A stretch of 64,000 bases of DNA from JAJDXO01 sp965221855 (GTDB taxonomy: Bacteria > Pseudomonadota > Alphaproteobacteria > Rhodospirillales > UBA2165), in NCBI GenBank assembly GCA_965221855.1, contig CBDCSV010000001.1, forward strand, positions 248,001 through 312,000, in the 5' to 3' direction. Below the pieces are notes generated by a model that worked only from the letters and a program-made list of their open reading frames with translations, made no database searches and was not told where the DNA came from. The stretch's first letter is position 1, and every line of letters starts with the position of its first letter. Made by a program: the position numbers and the translations under genes. This document shows positions 8,139 to 16,446 of this stretch, piece by piece.

Positions 8139-9404
8139 ATGAGTAAGTCCGCCGGCGGCGACTCGAAGAATACGCTTTACTGCTCGTTCTGCGGCAAAAG
8201 CCAGCACGAGGTCCGCAAGCTGATTGCGGGCCCGACCGTATTCATCTGCGATGAATGCGTCGAACTGTGCATGGATATCATCCGCGAGGAGCACAAAACC
8301 CATGTCGTCAAGTCGGGCGATGGCGTCCCGACTCCGAAGGAGATTTGCCGGGTCCTAGACGACTACGTCGTCGGGCAGGGCTACGCCAAGCGTGTCCTCT
8401 CGGTGGCGGTACATAACCACTACAAACGCCTCAGCCACGGCAGCAAAAACAACGACGTCGAGTTGGCCAAATCGAATATCCTGCTGATCGGCCCGACCGG
8501 CTGCGGCAAGACGCTGCTCGCACAGACGCTGGCGCGAATTCTCGACGTGCCGTTCACCATGGCCGACGCCACGACGCTCACCGAGGCGGGCTATGTCGGC
8601 GAGGACGTGGAGAACATCATTCTCAAGCTGCTGCAGGCGGCGGACTACAACGTCGAGCGGGCCCAGCGGGGCATTGTCTATATCGACGAGGTGGACAAGA
8701 TTTCCCGCAAATCCGACAACCCGTCGATCACGCGGGATGTCTCGGGTGAGGGTGTCCAGCAGGCACTGCTGAAGATCATGGAAGGTACCGTGGCCAGCGT
8801 TCCGCCGCAGGGCGGCCGCAAGCATCCCCAGCAGGAGTTCCTGCAGGTCGACACCACGAACATCCTGTTCATTTGCGGCGGTGCGTTCTCTGGCTTGCAG
8901 AAGATCATTTCTTCCCGCGGCGCCGGCTCGGCAATCGGCTTCGGGGCCGATGTTCGCGGCCCCGATGAGCGTCCTACCGGCGACATCCTGAGAGACGTGG
9001 AGCCGGAGGACCTTTTGAAGTTCGGGTTGATTCCGGAATTCGTCGGCCGTTTGCCGGTGATCGCGACCTTGGATGACCTGGACGAAGATGCCTTGATCCA
9101 AATTTTGGTCGAGCCGAAGAACGCGCTGGTCAAGCAGTACCAGCGCCTGTTCGAGATGGAGGATGTCCGTTTGACATTCTCCGACAGCGCGCTCGCCTCG
9201 ATCGCCGAAAAAGCCGTGGAGCGCAAGACCGGCGCGCGCGGGCTGCGGTCGATCATGGAAGATATTCTTCTCGAAACGATGTTTGATCTCCCCGGGCTGG
9301 ATGGCGTCGAAGAGGTGGTGATTAACAAGGAAGTTGCCCAGGAGAACGTCCGGCCGCTCTATATTTATGCGGACCGCCGCGACGACCTGGACAACAGTGC
9401 GTAA
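8139..9404 (+). CDS. clpX: ClpX, ATP-binding unfoldase subunit of ClpXP
   Basis: The 421-residue AAA+ unfoldase begins with the zinc-binding domain (about residues 10-50: YCSFCGKSQHEV then CDECVELC, four cysteines). The AAA+ module carries Walker A GPTGCGKTLLAQTLA, Walker B IVYIDEVDKI, the pore-loop segment EAGYVGEDVENI and sensor elements near GARGLRSIMEDILL. ClpX recognises and threads tagged substrates into ClpP. Length is normal. Together with clpP and lon it makes a protease block in the same orientation. Confidence 0.98.
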   Translation: MSKSAGGDSKNTLYCSFCGKSQHEVRKLIAGPTVFICDECVELCMDIIREEHKTHVVKSGDGVPTPKEICRVLDDYVVGQGYAKRVLSVAVHNHYKRLSHGSKNNDVELAKSNILLIGPTGCGKTLLAQTLARILDVPFTMADATTLTEAGYVGEDVENIILKLLQAADYNVERAQRGIVYIDEVDKISRKSDNPSITRDVSGEGVQQALLKIMEGTVASVPPQGGRKHPQQEFLQVDTTNILFICGGAFSGLQKIISSRGAGSAIGFGADVRGPDERPTGDILRDVEPEDLLKFGLIPEFVGRLPVIATLDDLDEDALIQILVEPKNALVKQYQRLFEMEDVRLTFSDSALASIAEKAVERKTGARGLRSIMEDILLETMFDLPGLDGVEEVVINKEVAQENVRPLYIYADRRDDLDNSA

Positions 9405-9547
9405 ACCCTGGGGCCCTTGAATTGGGGCCCTGTTCGAACAAGTTGAGTTGGTGGATCAAGTACGCGGCGCCGGGCTCTGTTGGGGGGCGGCGCAAGTCCA
9501 AAAAGGCCGGTCCGGCGTAAAGAGGCCGGCACAAAGGAGAGCAAGCT

Positions 9548-11959
9548 TTGGTGACTTCCTCGGGTGAAGTGTTTCCGGTCCTTCCGCTTCGGGACATTGT
9601 CGTTTTTCCGCACATGATCGTGCCGCTGTTCGTCGGCCGCGAGAAATCGGTGCGGGCCCTCGAAGACGTAATGAAGGACGACAAGCAGATTTTGCTGGTT
9701 GCGCAAAAGAATGCCGCCGATGACGACCCGTCGGCCGATGAAATCTACGACGTGGGTACGGTTTCGACCGTGCTGCAGTTGCTCAAGCTGCCCGACGGTA
9801 CGGTGAAAGTGCTGGTCGAGGGCGGACAGCGGGCAAGGATCACCGGCTTCGTCGAGAACGAGGAGTTCTTCGAGGCGGCGGCCGAGTTGCTTCCCGAGGA
9901 CGAGGGCGACGATAAAGAGCTCGAAGCGCTTTCGCGTTCGGTGGTCAGCCAGTTCGAGCAATACATCAAGCTGAACAAAAAAATTCCGCCCGAGGCCTTG
10001 GTCTCGGTCAATCAGATTGATGAATTCGGCAAGCTGGTGGACACGGTTGCTTCCCATCTGGCCCTGAAGATTTCCGAAAAGCAGGAATTGCTCGAGGTCG
10101 AATCCATCGCCCAGCGGATGGAGCGGGTGATCTCCTTCATGGAAGGCGAAATCGGGGTTCTCCAGGTCGAAAAGAAAATCCGTTCGCGGGTCAAGCGCCA
10201 GATGGAGAAGACCCAGCGCGAGTACTACCTCAACGAACAACTCAAGGCGATCCAGAAGGAACTGGGCAACAGCGAAGAGGGCAAGGACGAATCCGCGGAG
10301 CTCGAGGAGAAAATCGAAAAGACCAAGCTCTCCAAGGAAGCGCGCGAGAAGGCGCTGGCCGAACTCAAGAAGCTGCGGTCCATGAGCCCCATGTCCGCGG
10401 AAGCCACGGTGGTCCGGAATTACTTGGACTGGATGCTGTCGATCCCGTGGAAGAAGCGTTCCAGGATCAAGAAGGACATCAAGGCCGCCGAGGAGATTCT
10501 GGAGGCGGATCACTATGGTCTGGAGAAGGTCAAGGAGCGCATCCTCGAGTATCTCGCGGTCCAGCAGCGGACCAAGAAGATCAAGGGGCCGATCCTCTGC
10601 CTTGTCGGACCGCCCGGTGTCGGCAAAACCTCTCTCGGTAAATCCATCGCCAAGGCGACCGGCCGGAATTTCGTCCGCATGTCCTTGGGCGGTGTCCGGG
10701 ACGAAGCCGAAATTCGTGGTCACCGGCGGACCTATATCGGGTCGATGCCAGGTAAGGTCATTCAGGGCATGAAGAAGGCGAAGACCTCCAATCCGCTTTT
10801 CCTCCTGGATGAAGTCGACAAGATGGGCGCGGACTGGCGGGGTGATCCGGCGTCCGCGCTGCTCGAGGTTTTGGACCCCGAACAGAACGACACCTTCCAG
10901 GATCATTACCTCGAGGTGGACTACGACCTCTCCGACGTGATGTTCATCACCACGGGCAACACGCTGCGCATCCCGCAACCGTTGCTCGACCGGATGGAGG
11001 TGATCCGCATCGCCGGCTACACGGAGGACGAGAAGGTCGAGATCGCCCGCCGTCATTTGATCGACAAGCAACTGGAAGCGCATGCGCTCAAGGCCAAGGA
11101 ATGGTCCATCTCCGACAGCGCGCTTCGGGACTTGATCCGGTACTACACCCGTGAGGCCGGCGTCCGTAACCTCGAGCGTGAATTGGCCAATCTGATTCGG
11201 AAGGCGACCAAGGAGATCGTCATGAACGATCTCAATTCGGTTCAGGTCACGCGCCGCAACTTGGAGAAATTTGCCGGCGTTCGACGTTTCCGGTTCGGTG
11301 AAGTCGAAGACGAGGACAAGATCGGCGTCACCAACGGTTTGGCCTGGACGGAAGTGGGCGGCGAAATCCTTACGATCGAATCGGTCATGGTGCCGGGTAA
11401 GGGCAAGATGACCATTACCGGCAAGCTCGGCGACGTGATGACCGAATCGATCCAGGCGGCGCGGTCCTTCGTGCATTCCCGTGCCACCGCATTCGGTCTC
11501 AAGCCGACGGTGTTCGACAAGAAAGACATCCATGTTCACGTGCCCGAAGGCGCAACGCCGAAGGATGGCCCGTCCGCGGGCGTGGCCATGGTGACGTCCA
11601 TCGTCTCCGTGCTCACCGGCGTCGACGTCCGCCGTGATGTGGCGATGACGGGCGAGATCACCCTTCGGGGGCGGGTATTGCCGATCGGCGGTCTGAAAGA
11701 GAAGCTCCTGGCGGCGCTTCGCGGGGGAATCAAAACGGTTCTGGTTCCCAAGGAGAACGAGAAGGATCTCGCGGAGATTCCCGAAAATGTCAAAAAATCG
11801 CTGAAAATCATCCCGGTTGCGACGGTGGACGAGGTGCTGGAGGAAGCGCTTGTGAGCCCCCTGGTTCCCATCGAATGGCAGGAAGATGAGGAAACGGCCG
11901 AAGTTCCGTCACAGTCGGCGGACGACGACGAGGAACATGGCGGCCTCGTAAAACACTGA
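9548..11959 (+). CDS. lon: Lon protease (ATP-dependent serine protease La)
   Basis: The 803-residue protein has the LonA layout: N-terminal substrate domain (FPVLPLRDIVVFPHMIVPLF), coiled-coil region (about 185-280), AAA+ domain with Walker A GPPGVGKTSLGKSIA, and a C-terminal protease domain with the catalytic serine in PKDGPSAGVAMVTS and lysine in the GGLKEKLLAALRGG region. It degrades damaged and short-lived regulatory proteins. The start is either TTG 9548 or the adjacent GTG 9551. AAGGAGAG at 9534-9541 is better spaced for TTG, so that is given here. A strong terminator follows the stop. Confidence 0.97.
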   Translation: MVTSSGEVFPVLPLRDIVVFPHMIVPLFVGREKSVRALEDVMKDDKQILLVAQKNAADDDPSADEIYDVGTVSTVLQLLKLPDGTVKVLVEGGQRARITGFVENEEFFEAAAELLPEDEGDDKELEALSRSVVSQFEQYIKLNKKIPPEALVSVNQIDEFGKLVDTVASHLALKISEKQELLEVESIAQRMERVISFMEGEIGVLQVEKKIRSRVKRQMEKTQREYYLNEQLKAIQKELGNSEEGKDESAELEEKIEKTKLSKEAREKALAELKKLRSMSPMSAEATVVRNYLDWMLSIPWKKRSRIKKDIKAAEEILEADHYGLEKVKERILEYLAVQQRTKKIKGPILCLVGPPGVGKTSLGKSIAKATGRNFVRMSLGGVRDEAEIRGHRRTYIGSMPGKVIQGMKKAKTSNPLFLLDEVDKMGADWRGDPASALLEVLDPEQNDTFQDHYLEVDYDLSDVMFITTGNTLRIPQPLLDRMEVIRIAGYTEDEKVEIARRHLIDKQLEAHALKAKEWSISDSALRDLIRYYTREAGVRNLERELANLIRKATKEIVMNDLNSVQVTRRNLEKFAGVRRFRFGEVEDEDKIGVTNGLAWTEVGGEILTIESVMVPGKGKMTITGKLGDVMTESIQAARSFVHSRATAFGLKPTVFDKKDIHVHVPEGATPKDGPSAGVAMVTSIVSVLTGVDVRRDVAMTGEITLRGRVLPIGGLKEKLLAALRGGIKTVLVPKENEKDLAEIPENVKKSLKIIPVATVDEVLEEALVSPLVPIEWQEDEETAEVPSQSADDDEEHGGLVKH

Positions 11960-11977
11960 TATTTCAATGCGTTAAGG

Positions 11978-12008
11978 GGTGCCGGTCCGGTGCGGGCCGG
12001 CGCCTTTT
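11978..12008 (+). terminator. Rho-independent terminator after lon
   Basis: An 11-bp stem GGTGCCGGTCC (11978-11988) and GGGCCGGCGCC (11994-12004), with two G-U pairs and a 5-nt loop, is followed by TTTT (12005-12008). Confidence 0.85.
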
Positions 12009-12107
12009 CCGTGCCCGCGCTGCGGATTTCGCCGACCGGCGGGACCTAGCCCGGAGGGCGGGCCGGACGCGGCGTCGAGTGGTGCCAGAAAAATACGTTG
12101 CCGCCAA

Positions 12108-12137
12108 TTGACGCCGTTGAAAAACCCGTCCTAAACT
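12108..12137 (+). promoter_or_regulatory. Sigma-70-type promoter for hupB
   Basis: The -35 TTGACG (12108-12113) and -10 TAAACT (12132-12137) are separated by 18 bp, about 77 bp upstream of the hupB start. Together with the terminator after lon this makes hupB an independent unit. Confidence 0.6.
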
Positions 12138-12213
12138 GCCCGCGCTTTCCATACGGGCGGCGCTCAGGTTCAAATTTTTCATTTTCACTCACTCAGCAAA
12201 GGGGGCCTTCAAG

Positions 12214-12486
12214 GTGAACAAGAACGATCTCGTTTCGGCGGTTGCGACTCAGGCAGGTTTGTCTAAGGCGGATGCAACGAAAGCAGTGGACGGCGTGTTC
12301 AACTCGATCACCGGTGCCCTTAGGGGCGGCGGAGAAGTCCGTGTCGTCGGCTTTGGCACTTTCTCGGTCGCGAATCGGAAGGCGACCACGGGCCGCAATC
12401 CGCGGACCGGCGAGTCCATCCAAATTCCTGCTTCCCGTCAGCCGAAGTTCAAGGCCGGTAAGGGTCTGAAGGACGCCGTCAACTAG
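12214..12486 (+). CDS. hupB: DNA-binding protein HU
   Basis: The 90-residue nucleoid protein begins MNKNDLVSAVATQAGLSKAD and carries the HU/IHF signature with GFGTFSVANRKATTGRNPRTG, where the beta arm contacts the minor groove through the conserved RNP region. It compacts and bends DNA without strong sequence preference. The start is GTG 12214, preceded by AAAGGGGG at 12198-12205. It is a single-gene transcript, with its own promoter and a strong terminator. HU next to lon is a frequent bacterial arrangement. Confidence 0.97.
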   Translation: MNKNDLVSAVATQAGLSKADATKAVDGVFNSITGALRGGGEVRVVGFGTFSVANRKATTGRNPRTGESIQIPASRQPKFKAGKGLKDAVN

Positions 12487-12511
12487 TCCAACCAGACCGG
12501 AAGTTTTTCGA

Positions 12512-12546
12512 ATGCCGGTTGCGGGACCGCAACCGGCATTTGCTTT
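12512..12546 (+). terminator. Rho-independent terminator after hupB
   Basis: A near-perfect 13-bp inverted repeat, ATGCCGGTTGCGG (12512-12524) and CCGCAACCGGCAT (12527-12539), is followed by TTGCTTTT (12540-12547 region). The central pairs would open to form the loop. Confidence 0.88.
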
Positions 12547-12640
12547 TCCTGGTCGAAATTCAGCATTTCCATGTGGCCGGGTGTTTCCCGCCCATATCTT
12601 CGATTGTATTTGAAGGGGGCCCGGCATAGGTTGCCGTCGA

Positions 12641-12716
12641 GGGCGGTTAGCTCAGCTGGGAGAGCACCTCGTTTACACCGAGGGGGTCGGCGGTTCGAGC
12701 CCGTCACCGCCCACCA
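12641..12716 (+). tRNA. tRNA-Val (anticodon UAC)
   Basis: A 76-nt tRNA. The acceptor arm GGGCGGT (12641-12647) pairs with ACCGCCC (12706-12712). The D-arm starts TAGCTCAGCTGGGAGAGC. The anticodon stem CCTCG/CGAGG encloses TTTACAC, giving UAC for GUA/GUN valine. The T-loop is GGTTCGAGCC and CCA is encoded (12714-12716). Confidence 0.96.
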
Positions 12717-12801
12717 TTTTCGATTTGCCGTACCCTATTTCCGCTCGATTTGTTGCTTGAAATCAGCGGCCGAAGATCAAATCCGAAACCTAGTGGAGTA
12801 T

Positions 12802-12817
12802 CGGGGCGCAAGCCCCG
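12802..12817 (+). other. GNRA-capped hairpin between tRNA-Val and tRNA-Asp
   Basis: CGGGGC (12802-12807), GCAA (12808-12811) and GCCCCG (12812-12817) form a 6-bp GC stem with a GCAA tetraloop. No T-run follows, so it is not a canonical terminator. The rest of the 186-bp tRNA spacer shows nothing else clear apart from a possible promoter. Confidence 0.5.
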
Positions 12818-12848
12818 GAATCCCTTGGTTTGCGCAGGGGAAGATCGC

Positions 12849-12877
12849 TTGACACCTGTCAGGCCGTGGATTACCAA
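12849..12877 (+). promoter_or_regulatory. Possible promoter for tRNA-Asp
   Basis: A perfect -35 TTGACA (12849-12854) is followed after 17 bp by a weak -10 TACCAA (12872-12877), about 25 bp before the tRNA. Only the -35 is convincing. Transcripts could run on into nuoA. Confidence 0.45.
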
Positions 12878-12902
12878 AGCCCTCGCGGGTGACCCTTCGT
12901 TT

Positions 12903-12979
<77 letters not shown>

Positions 12980-13078
12980 CTTCCGGTCCGTGATCGGCTC
13001 CAAATTCGGCCCTGGTCAGGACCGTGAACGGCGCGGAGTAGGCCAGAGCGGTGATGGGAATACAGTGAAGGCCGTGCG

Positions 13079-13444
13079 ATGAACGAATTGCTCCTCCAGT
13101 ATCTTCCTATCCTCATATTCCTCGGCATCGCGGGCGGTCTGGCGGCGGTCATCATCATCGCCTCGCTGATCATCGCGCCCCAGCGGCCGGACCCCGAAAA
13201 GCTCTCGGCCTACGAATGCGGCTTCGAGGCATTCGAAGATGCGCGGACCAAGTTCGATGTCCGCTTCTATCTGGTCGCCATTCTATTCATTATCTTCGAC
13301 CTTGAGGTCGCATTCCTGTTCCCGTGGGCGGTATCGTTGGGCGATATCGGCGTTTTCGGTTTCTGGTCGATGGTCGTGTTCCTGGGAATTTTGACCGTCG
13401 GATTTGTCTATGAATGGAGAAAGGGAGCTCTCGAATGGGAGTAG
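13079..13444 (+). CDS. nuoA: NADH-quinone oxidoreductase subunit A
   Basis: This 121-residue membrane subunit of respiratory complex I has three predicted transmembrane helices (about residues 8-30, 63-83 and 90-112). It carries the NuoA/ND3 motif LSAYECGFEAFEDARTKFDV on the loop between helices 1 and 2, followed by FYLVAILFIIFDLEVAFLFPW. This loop lies near the quinone site. It opens a 14-gene operon in canonical A-to-N order and overlaps nuoB by 10 bp. Confidence 0.98.
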   Translation: MNELLLQYLPILIFLGIAGGLAAVIIIASLIIAPQRPDPEKLSAYECGFEAFEDARTKFDVRFYLVAILFIIFDLEVAFLFPWAVSLGDIGVFGFWSMVVFLGILTVGFVYEWRKGALEWE

Positions 13445-13974
13445 ACACGACCCCGGCTCCGATTCAGCCCGGCAGACAGCAGGATGCGATTCTGCGTAAT
13501 GTGACGGAGTCCCTGGTCGACAAGGGATTCGTGGTCGCCAATCTGGACAAGCTGGTCAACTGGGCGCGCACCGGCTCACTGTGGCCAATGACCTTCGGTC
13601 TGGCTTGCTGCGCCGTCGAGATGATGCACGCCTATGTCAGCCGGTATGATCTTGACCGGTTTGGCGTGGTGCCGCGTCCGAGTCCCCGGCAATCGGACGT
13701 GATTATCGTCGCCGGGACGCTGACCAACAAGATGGCACCCGCGTTCCGCAAGGTATACGACCAAATGGCCGAGCCCCGTTACGTGATCTCCATGGGTTCC
13801 TGCGCCAACGGCGGCGGGTACTACCACTATTCCTATTCGGTGGTGCGCGGTTGCGATCGGGTCGTACCGGTGGATGTTTACGTCCCCGGCTGTCCGCCCA
13901 CGGCCGAGGCCCTGGTCTACGGCATTCTTCAACTTCAAAGAAAGATTCGCCGAACCGGCACGCTGATGCGCTAG
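13435..13974 (+). CDS. nuoB: NADH-quinone oxidoreductase subunit B (cluster N2)
   Basis: The 179-residue peripheral-arm subunit carries the terminal 4Fe-4S cluster N2, which passes electrons to quinone. Its four cysteine ligands are visible in FGLACCAVEMMH, in SMGSCANGGG and in VPGCPPTAEAL. I chose ATG 13435, with AAGGGAG at 13420-13426, over the in-frame ATG at 13414, because that would overlap nuoA further and adds nothing conserved. Confidence 0.97.
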   Translation: MGVDTTPAPIQPGRQQDAILRNVTESLVDKGFVVANLDKLVNWARTGSLWPMTFGLACCAVEMMHAYVSRYDLDRFGVVPRPSPRQSDVIIVAGTLTNKMAPAFRKVYDQMAEPRYVISMGSCANGGGYYHYSYSVVRGCDRVVPVDVYVPGCPPTAEALVYGILQLQRKIRRTGTLMR

Positions 13975-14006
13975 CCGGACGGATCACAACAAGAGTTCAA
14001 GCTCGC

Positions 14007-14648
14007 ATGGCGGATCCCCAGCCCGTTCAAGACATCGGTGAATATGTCTCCGGCTCCCTGGAGGGCGCGATCACGTCCAGCGAGGTCGCCGGCGGCGAAC
14101 TCACCCTCCACGCGAACCGCGGCGATATCGTCCGGGTGCTCACCTTCCTGAGGGATGACGTTCTCTGTCAGTTCAAGATATTGCTGGACGTCTGCGGGGT
14201 CGACTATCCCGAGCGGGAAGAGCGGTTTGACGTCGTCTATCATTTGTTGAGCCTGACCCAGAACGCGCGCATTCGGGTCAAGGTGACCACGGACGAAGAC
14301 ACCCCGGTACCGTCCGTGACGTCGGTCTTCAATGCCGCCAACTGGTGGGAGCGGGAAGCGTGGGATCTTTACGGCATCTTCTTTGCCGAGCATCCCGACC
14401 TGCGCCGCATCTTGACCGACTATGGTTTCGAGGGGCACCCGCTCCGCAAGGATTTCCCGCTCACGGGCTACGTCGAGGTCCGTTACGACGACGCGCAAAA
14501 GCGGGCGGTCTACGAACCGGTCAATTTGACCCAGGAGTTCCGCAACTTCGATTTCCTGAGCCCCTGGGAAGGTATACAGCAACAACTGCCCGGTGACGAA
14601 AAAGCGACCGTCGACGAGGAGAAGGAAAAGGCGGGCGGGGAAAGCTGA
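14007..14648 (+). CDS. nuoC: NADH-quinone oxidoreductase subunit C
   Basis: This 213-residue protein is the 30-kDa-type hydrophilic subunit of complex I that packs against NuoB and NuoD. The family signature runs through WWEREAWDLYGIFFAEHPDL and ILTDYGFEGHPLRKDFPLTG. A charged tail of about 25 residues follows (EKATVDEEKEK). ATG 14007 is used because the longer open frame upstream lies inside nuoB. Unlike in Escherichia coli, it is not fused to NuoD. It shares one base with nuoD. Confidence 0.97.
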   Translation: MADPQPVQDIGEYVSGSLEGAITSSEVAGGELTLHANRGDIVRVLTFLRDDVLCQFKILLDVCGVDYPEREERFDVVYHLLSLTQNARIRVKVTTDEDTPVPSVTSVFNAANWWEREAWDLYGIFFAEHPDLRRILTDYGFEGHPLRKDFPLTGYVEVRYDDAQKRAVYEPVNLTQEFRNFDFLSPWEGIQQQLPGDEKATVDEEKEKAGGES

Positions 14649-15826
14649 TGCCGGATACCAATATCAAGAACCTCACCATGAATTTCGGACCGCAGCATCC
14701 CGCGGCCCACGGCGTGCTGCGGCTGGTTCTCGAGATGGACGGCGAGATCATCGACCGCGCCGATCCCCACATCGGTCTCCTCCATCGGGGGACGGAGAAG
14801 CTGATCGAGTACAAGAGCTATCTTCAAGCGGTGCCGTACTTCGACCGCCTCGACTACGTCGCGCCCCAGAACCAGGAGCATGCCTTCGCGCTCGCCGTGG
14901 AGAGGCTGGCCGGTATCGAGGTCCCGCCGCGGGGGCAATATGTCCGGGTTCTCTATGCCGAGATCGGCCGCATCCTCAACCACATCCTCAACATTACCGC
15001 TTACGCGATGGATGTGGGCGCGATGACGCCCATGCTGTGGGCGTTCGAGGAACGGGAAAAGCTGATGGAGTACTGCGAGCGCGCGAGCGGCGCGCGGCTC
15101 CATATGGCCTATTTCCGCCCCGGCGGCGTCGCGGCCGACATTCCGGACAGTCTGGTGGACGATATCGCCGCCTGGTGCGAAGCCTACCCGGCGATGATCG
15201 ACGACCTGGAATCGCTGCTGACGGAAAACCGGATTTTCAAGCAGCGGACGGTCGACATCGGCGTGATGACGGCGGAGCAATGCTATGACTGGGGCTTCAC
15301 CGGACCCAATCTCCGGGCGTCGGGCGTGCCGTGGGATCTCCGCCGCGCACAACCCTATGACGTTTACGACGAACTGGATTTTGAAATTCCCGTCGGCAAG
15401 CACGGCGACTGCTATGACCGTTATCTGGTCCGCATGTACGAGATGCGGGAATCGGTCAAAATCATGAAGCAGTGCATCGAGCAGATGCCGGCGGGGCCGG
15501 TAAAGGCGGCCGACGGCAAATTCGCCCCGCCGTCCCGCGAGGAAATGAAGCGCTCCATGGAGGCCCTGATCCATCATTTCAAGCTCTACACCGAGGGCTA
15601 CCGCGTGCCGGAAGGCGAAACATACGCCGCGGTCGAAGCCCCAAAGGGCGAGTTCGCGGTCTATCTGGTTTCGGACGGCACCAACCGCCCCTACCGATGC
15701 AAGATCAGGGCGCCGGGATTCGCCCACCTTCAAGCCATGGACGTGATGAGCAAGGGGCACATGCTGGCCGATGTGGTGGCGAATATCGGGTCGCTGGATA
15801 TCGTATTCGGGGAGATCGATCGATGA
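14648..15826 (+). CDS. nuoD: NADH-quinone oxidoreductase subunit D
   Basis: This 392-residue 49-kDa-type subunit, related to the large subunit of NiFe hydrogenases but without the metal site, forms the quinone-binding cavity with NuoB. Recognisable segments are LTMNFGPQHPAAHGVLRL (the His of the GPQHP loop is close to quinone), HIGLLHRGTEKLIEYKSY and the C-terminal VVANIGSLDIVFGEIDR, ending with the family's typical DR. The stop overlaps the nuoE start in an ATGA arrangement. Confidence 0.98.
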   Translation: MPDTNIKNLTMNFGPQHPAAHGVLRLVLEMDGEIIDRADPHIGLLHRGTEKLIEYKSYLQAVPYFDRLDYVAPQNQEHAFALAVERLAGIEVPPRGQYVRVLYAEIGRILNHILNITAYAMDVGAMTPMLWAFEEREKLMEYCERASGARLHMAYFRPGGVAADIPDSLVDDIAAWCEAYPAMIDDLESLLTENRIFKQRTVDIGVMTAEQCYDWGFTGPNLRASGVPWDLRRAQPYDVYDELDFEIPVGKHGDCYDRYLVRMYEMRESVKIMKQCIEQMPAGPVKAADGKFAPPSREEMKRSMEALIHHFKLYTEGYRVPEGETYAAVEAPKGEFAVYLVSDGTNRPYRCKIRAPGFAHLQAMDVMSKGHMLADVVANIGSLDIVFGEIDR

Positions 15827-16446
15827 GCGCGCCGCGCGCCGCCCCGCCCGATATTCCTCAACCCGAAAGCTTCTCGTTCAATCCCGAGGTGCTGGAGGCC
15901 GCCGAGGCCATCATCGCCAAATATCCCGAAGGGCGACAGGCGAGCGCGGTCCTGCCGCTACTGGACCTTGCGCAACGTCAGCATGACGGCTGGCTGCCCC
16001 AGGCGGCGATGAACTATGTCGCCGAGATGCTTGATATGGCCCCCATCCGGGTCTACGAGGTGGCGACCTTCTACACCATGTACAACTTGTCGCCGGTCGG
16101 TGAGAATCACGTACAGGTTTGCACCAACCTGCCGTGCTGGCTCCGGGGATCGAGCCGGGTCGTCGAGGCCTGTGAGCGGGTCCTGGGGATCGGCATGGGA
16201 GAGACCACCGAAGACGGCAAATTCACCCTGACCGAGGTCGAGTGCCTGGGCGCCTGCGTCAATGCGCCCATGGTTCAGATCAACGACGACTATTACGAAG
16301 ACCTCGACGCTTCCAGCACCGAAACCATTCTGACCGACCTGAAATCGGGCGGAACGCCCAGGACCGGTTCGTGGATCGGGCGCCGCAGTTGCGAGCCGAT
16401 CGGGGGGCTGACGTCTCTCACCGGAGACAAGGAGGCGGGCGGCTGA
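15823..16446 (+). CDS. nuoE: NADH-quinone oxidoreductase subunit E (2Fe-2S, 24 kDa type)
   Basis: The 207-residue subunit has the thioredoxin-like fold with a 2Fe-2S cluster (N1a). Its cysteine ligands lie in QVCTNLPCWLRGS and ECLGACVNAPMVQ. The N-terminal helical part reads ILPLLDLAQRQ-like as AVLPLLDLAQRQHDGWLP, followed by VYEVATFYTMYNL. A C-terminal extension (about residues 160-207, GTPRTGSWIGRRSCEP) is typical of alphaproteobacterial and mitochondrial relatives. ATG 15823 overlaps the nuoD stop. Confidence 0.97.
   Translation: MSAPRAAPPDIPQPESFSFNPEVLEAAEAIIAKYPEGRQASAVLPLLDLAQRQHDGWLPQAAMNYVAEMLDMAPIRVYEVATFYTMYNLSPVGENHVQVCTNLPCWLRGSSRVVEACERVLGIGMGETTEDGKFTLTEVECLGACVNAPMVQINDDYYEDLDASSTETILTDLKSGGTPRTGSWIGRRSCEPIGGLTSLTGDKEAGG

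Noticed and set aside
9405..9547. Heat-shock sigma-32 promoter before lon
   Set aside because: A CTTGAA is present near 9416, but no CCCCAT-like -10 follows at proper spacing; the GGGCCC repeats nearby only form a weak hairpin without a T-run.
9365..11539. 724-codon antisense open frame across lon
   Set aside because: It mirrors the codon structure of lon on the other strand, has no homology pattern and is rich in His, Leu, Asp and Arg repeats typical of GC-rich shadow frames.
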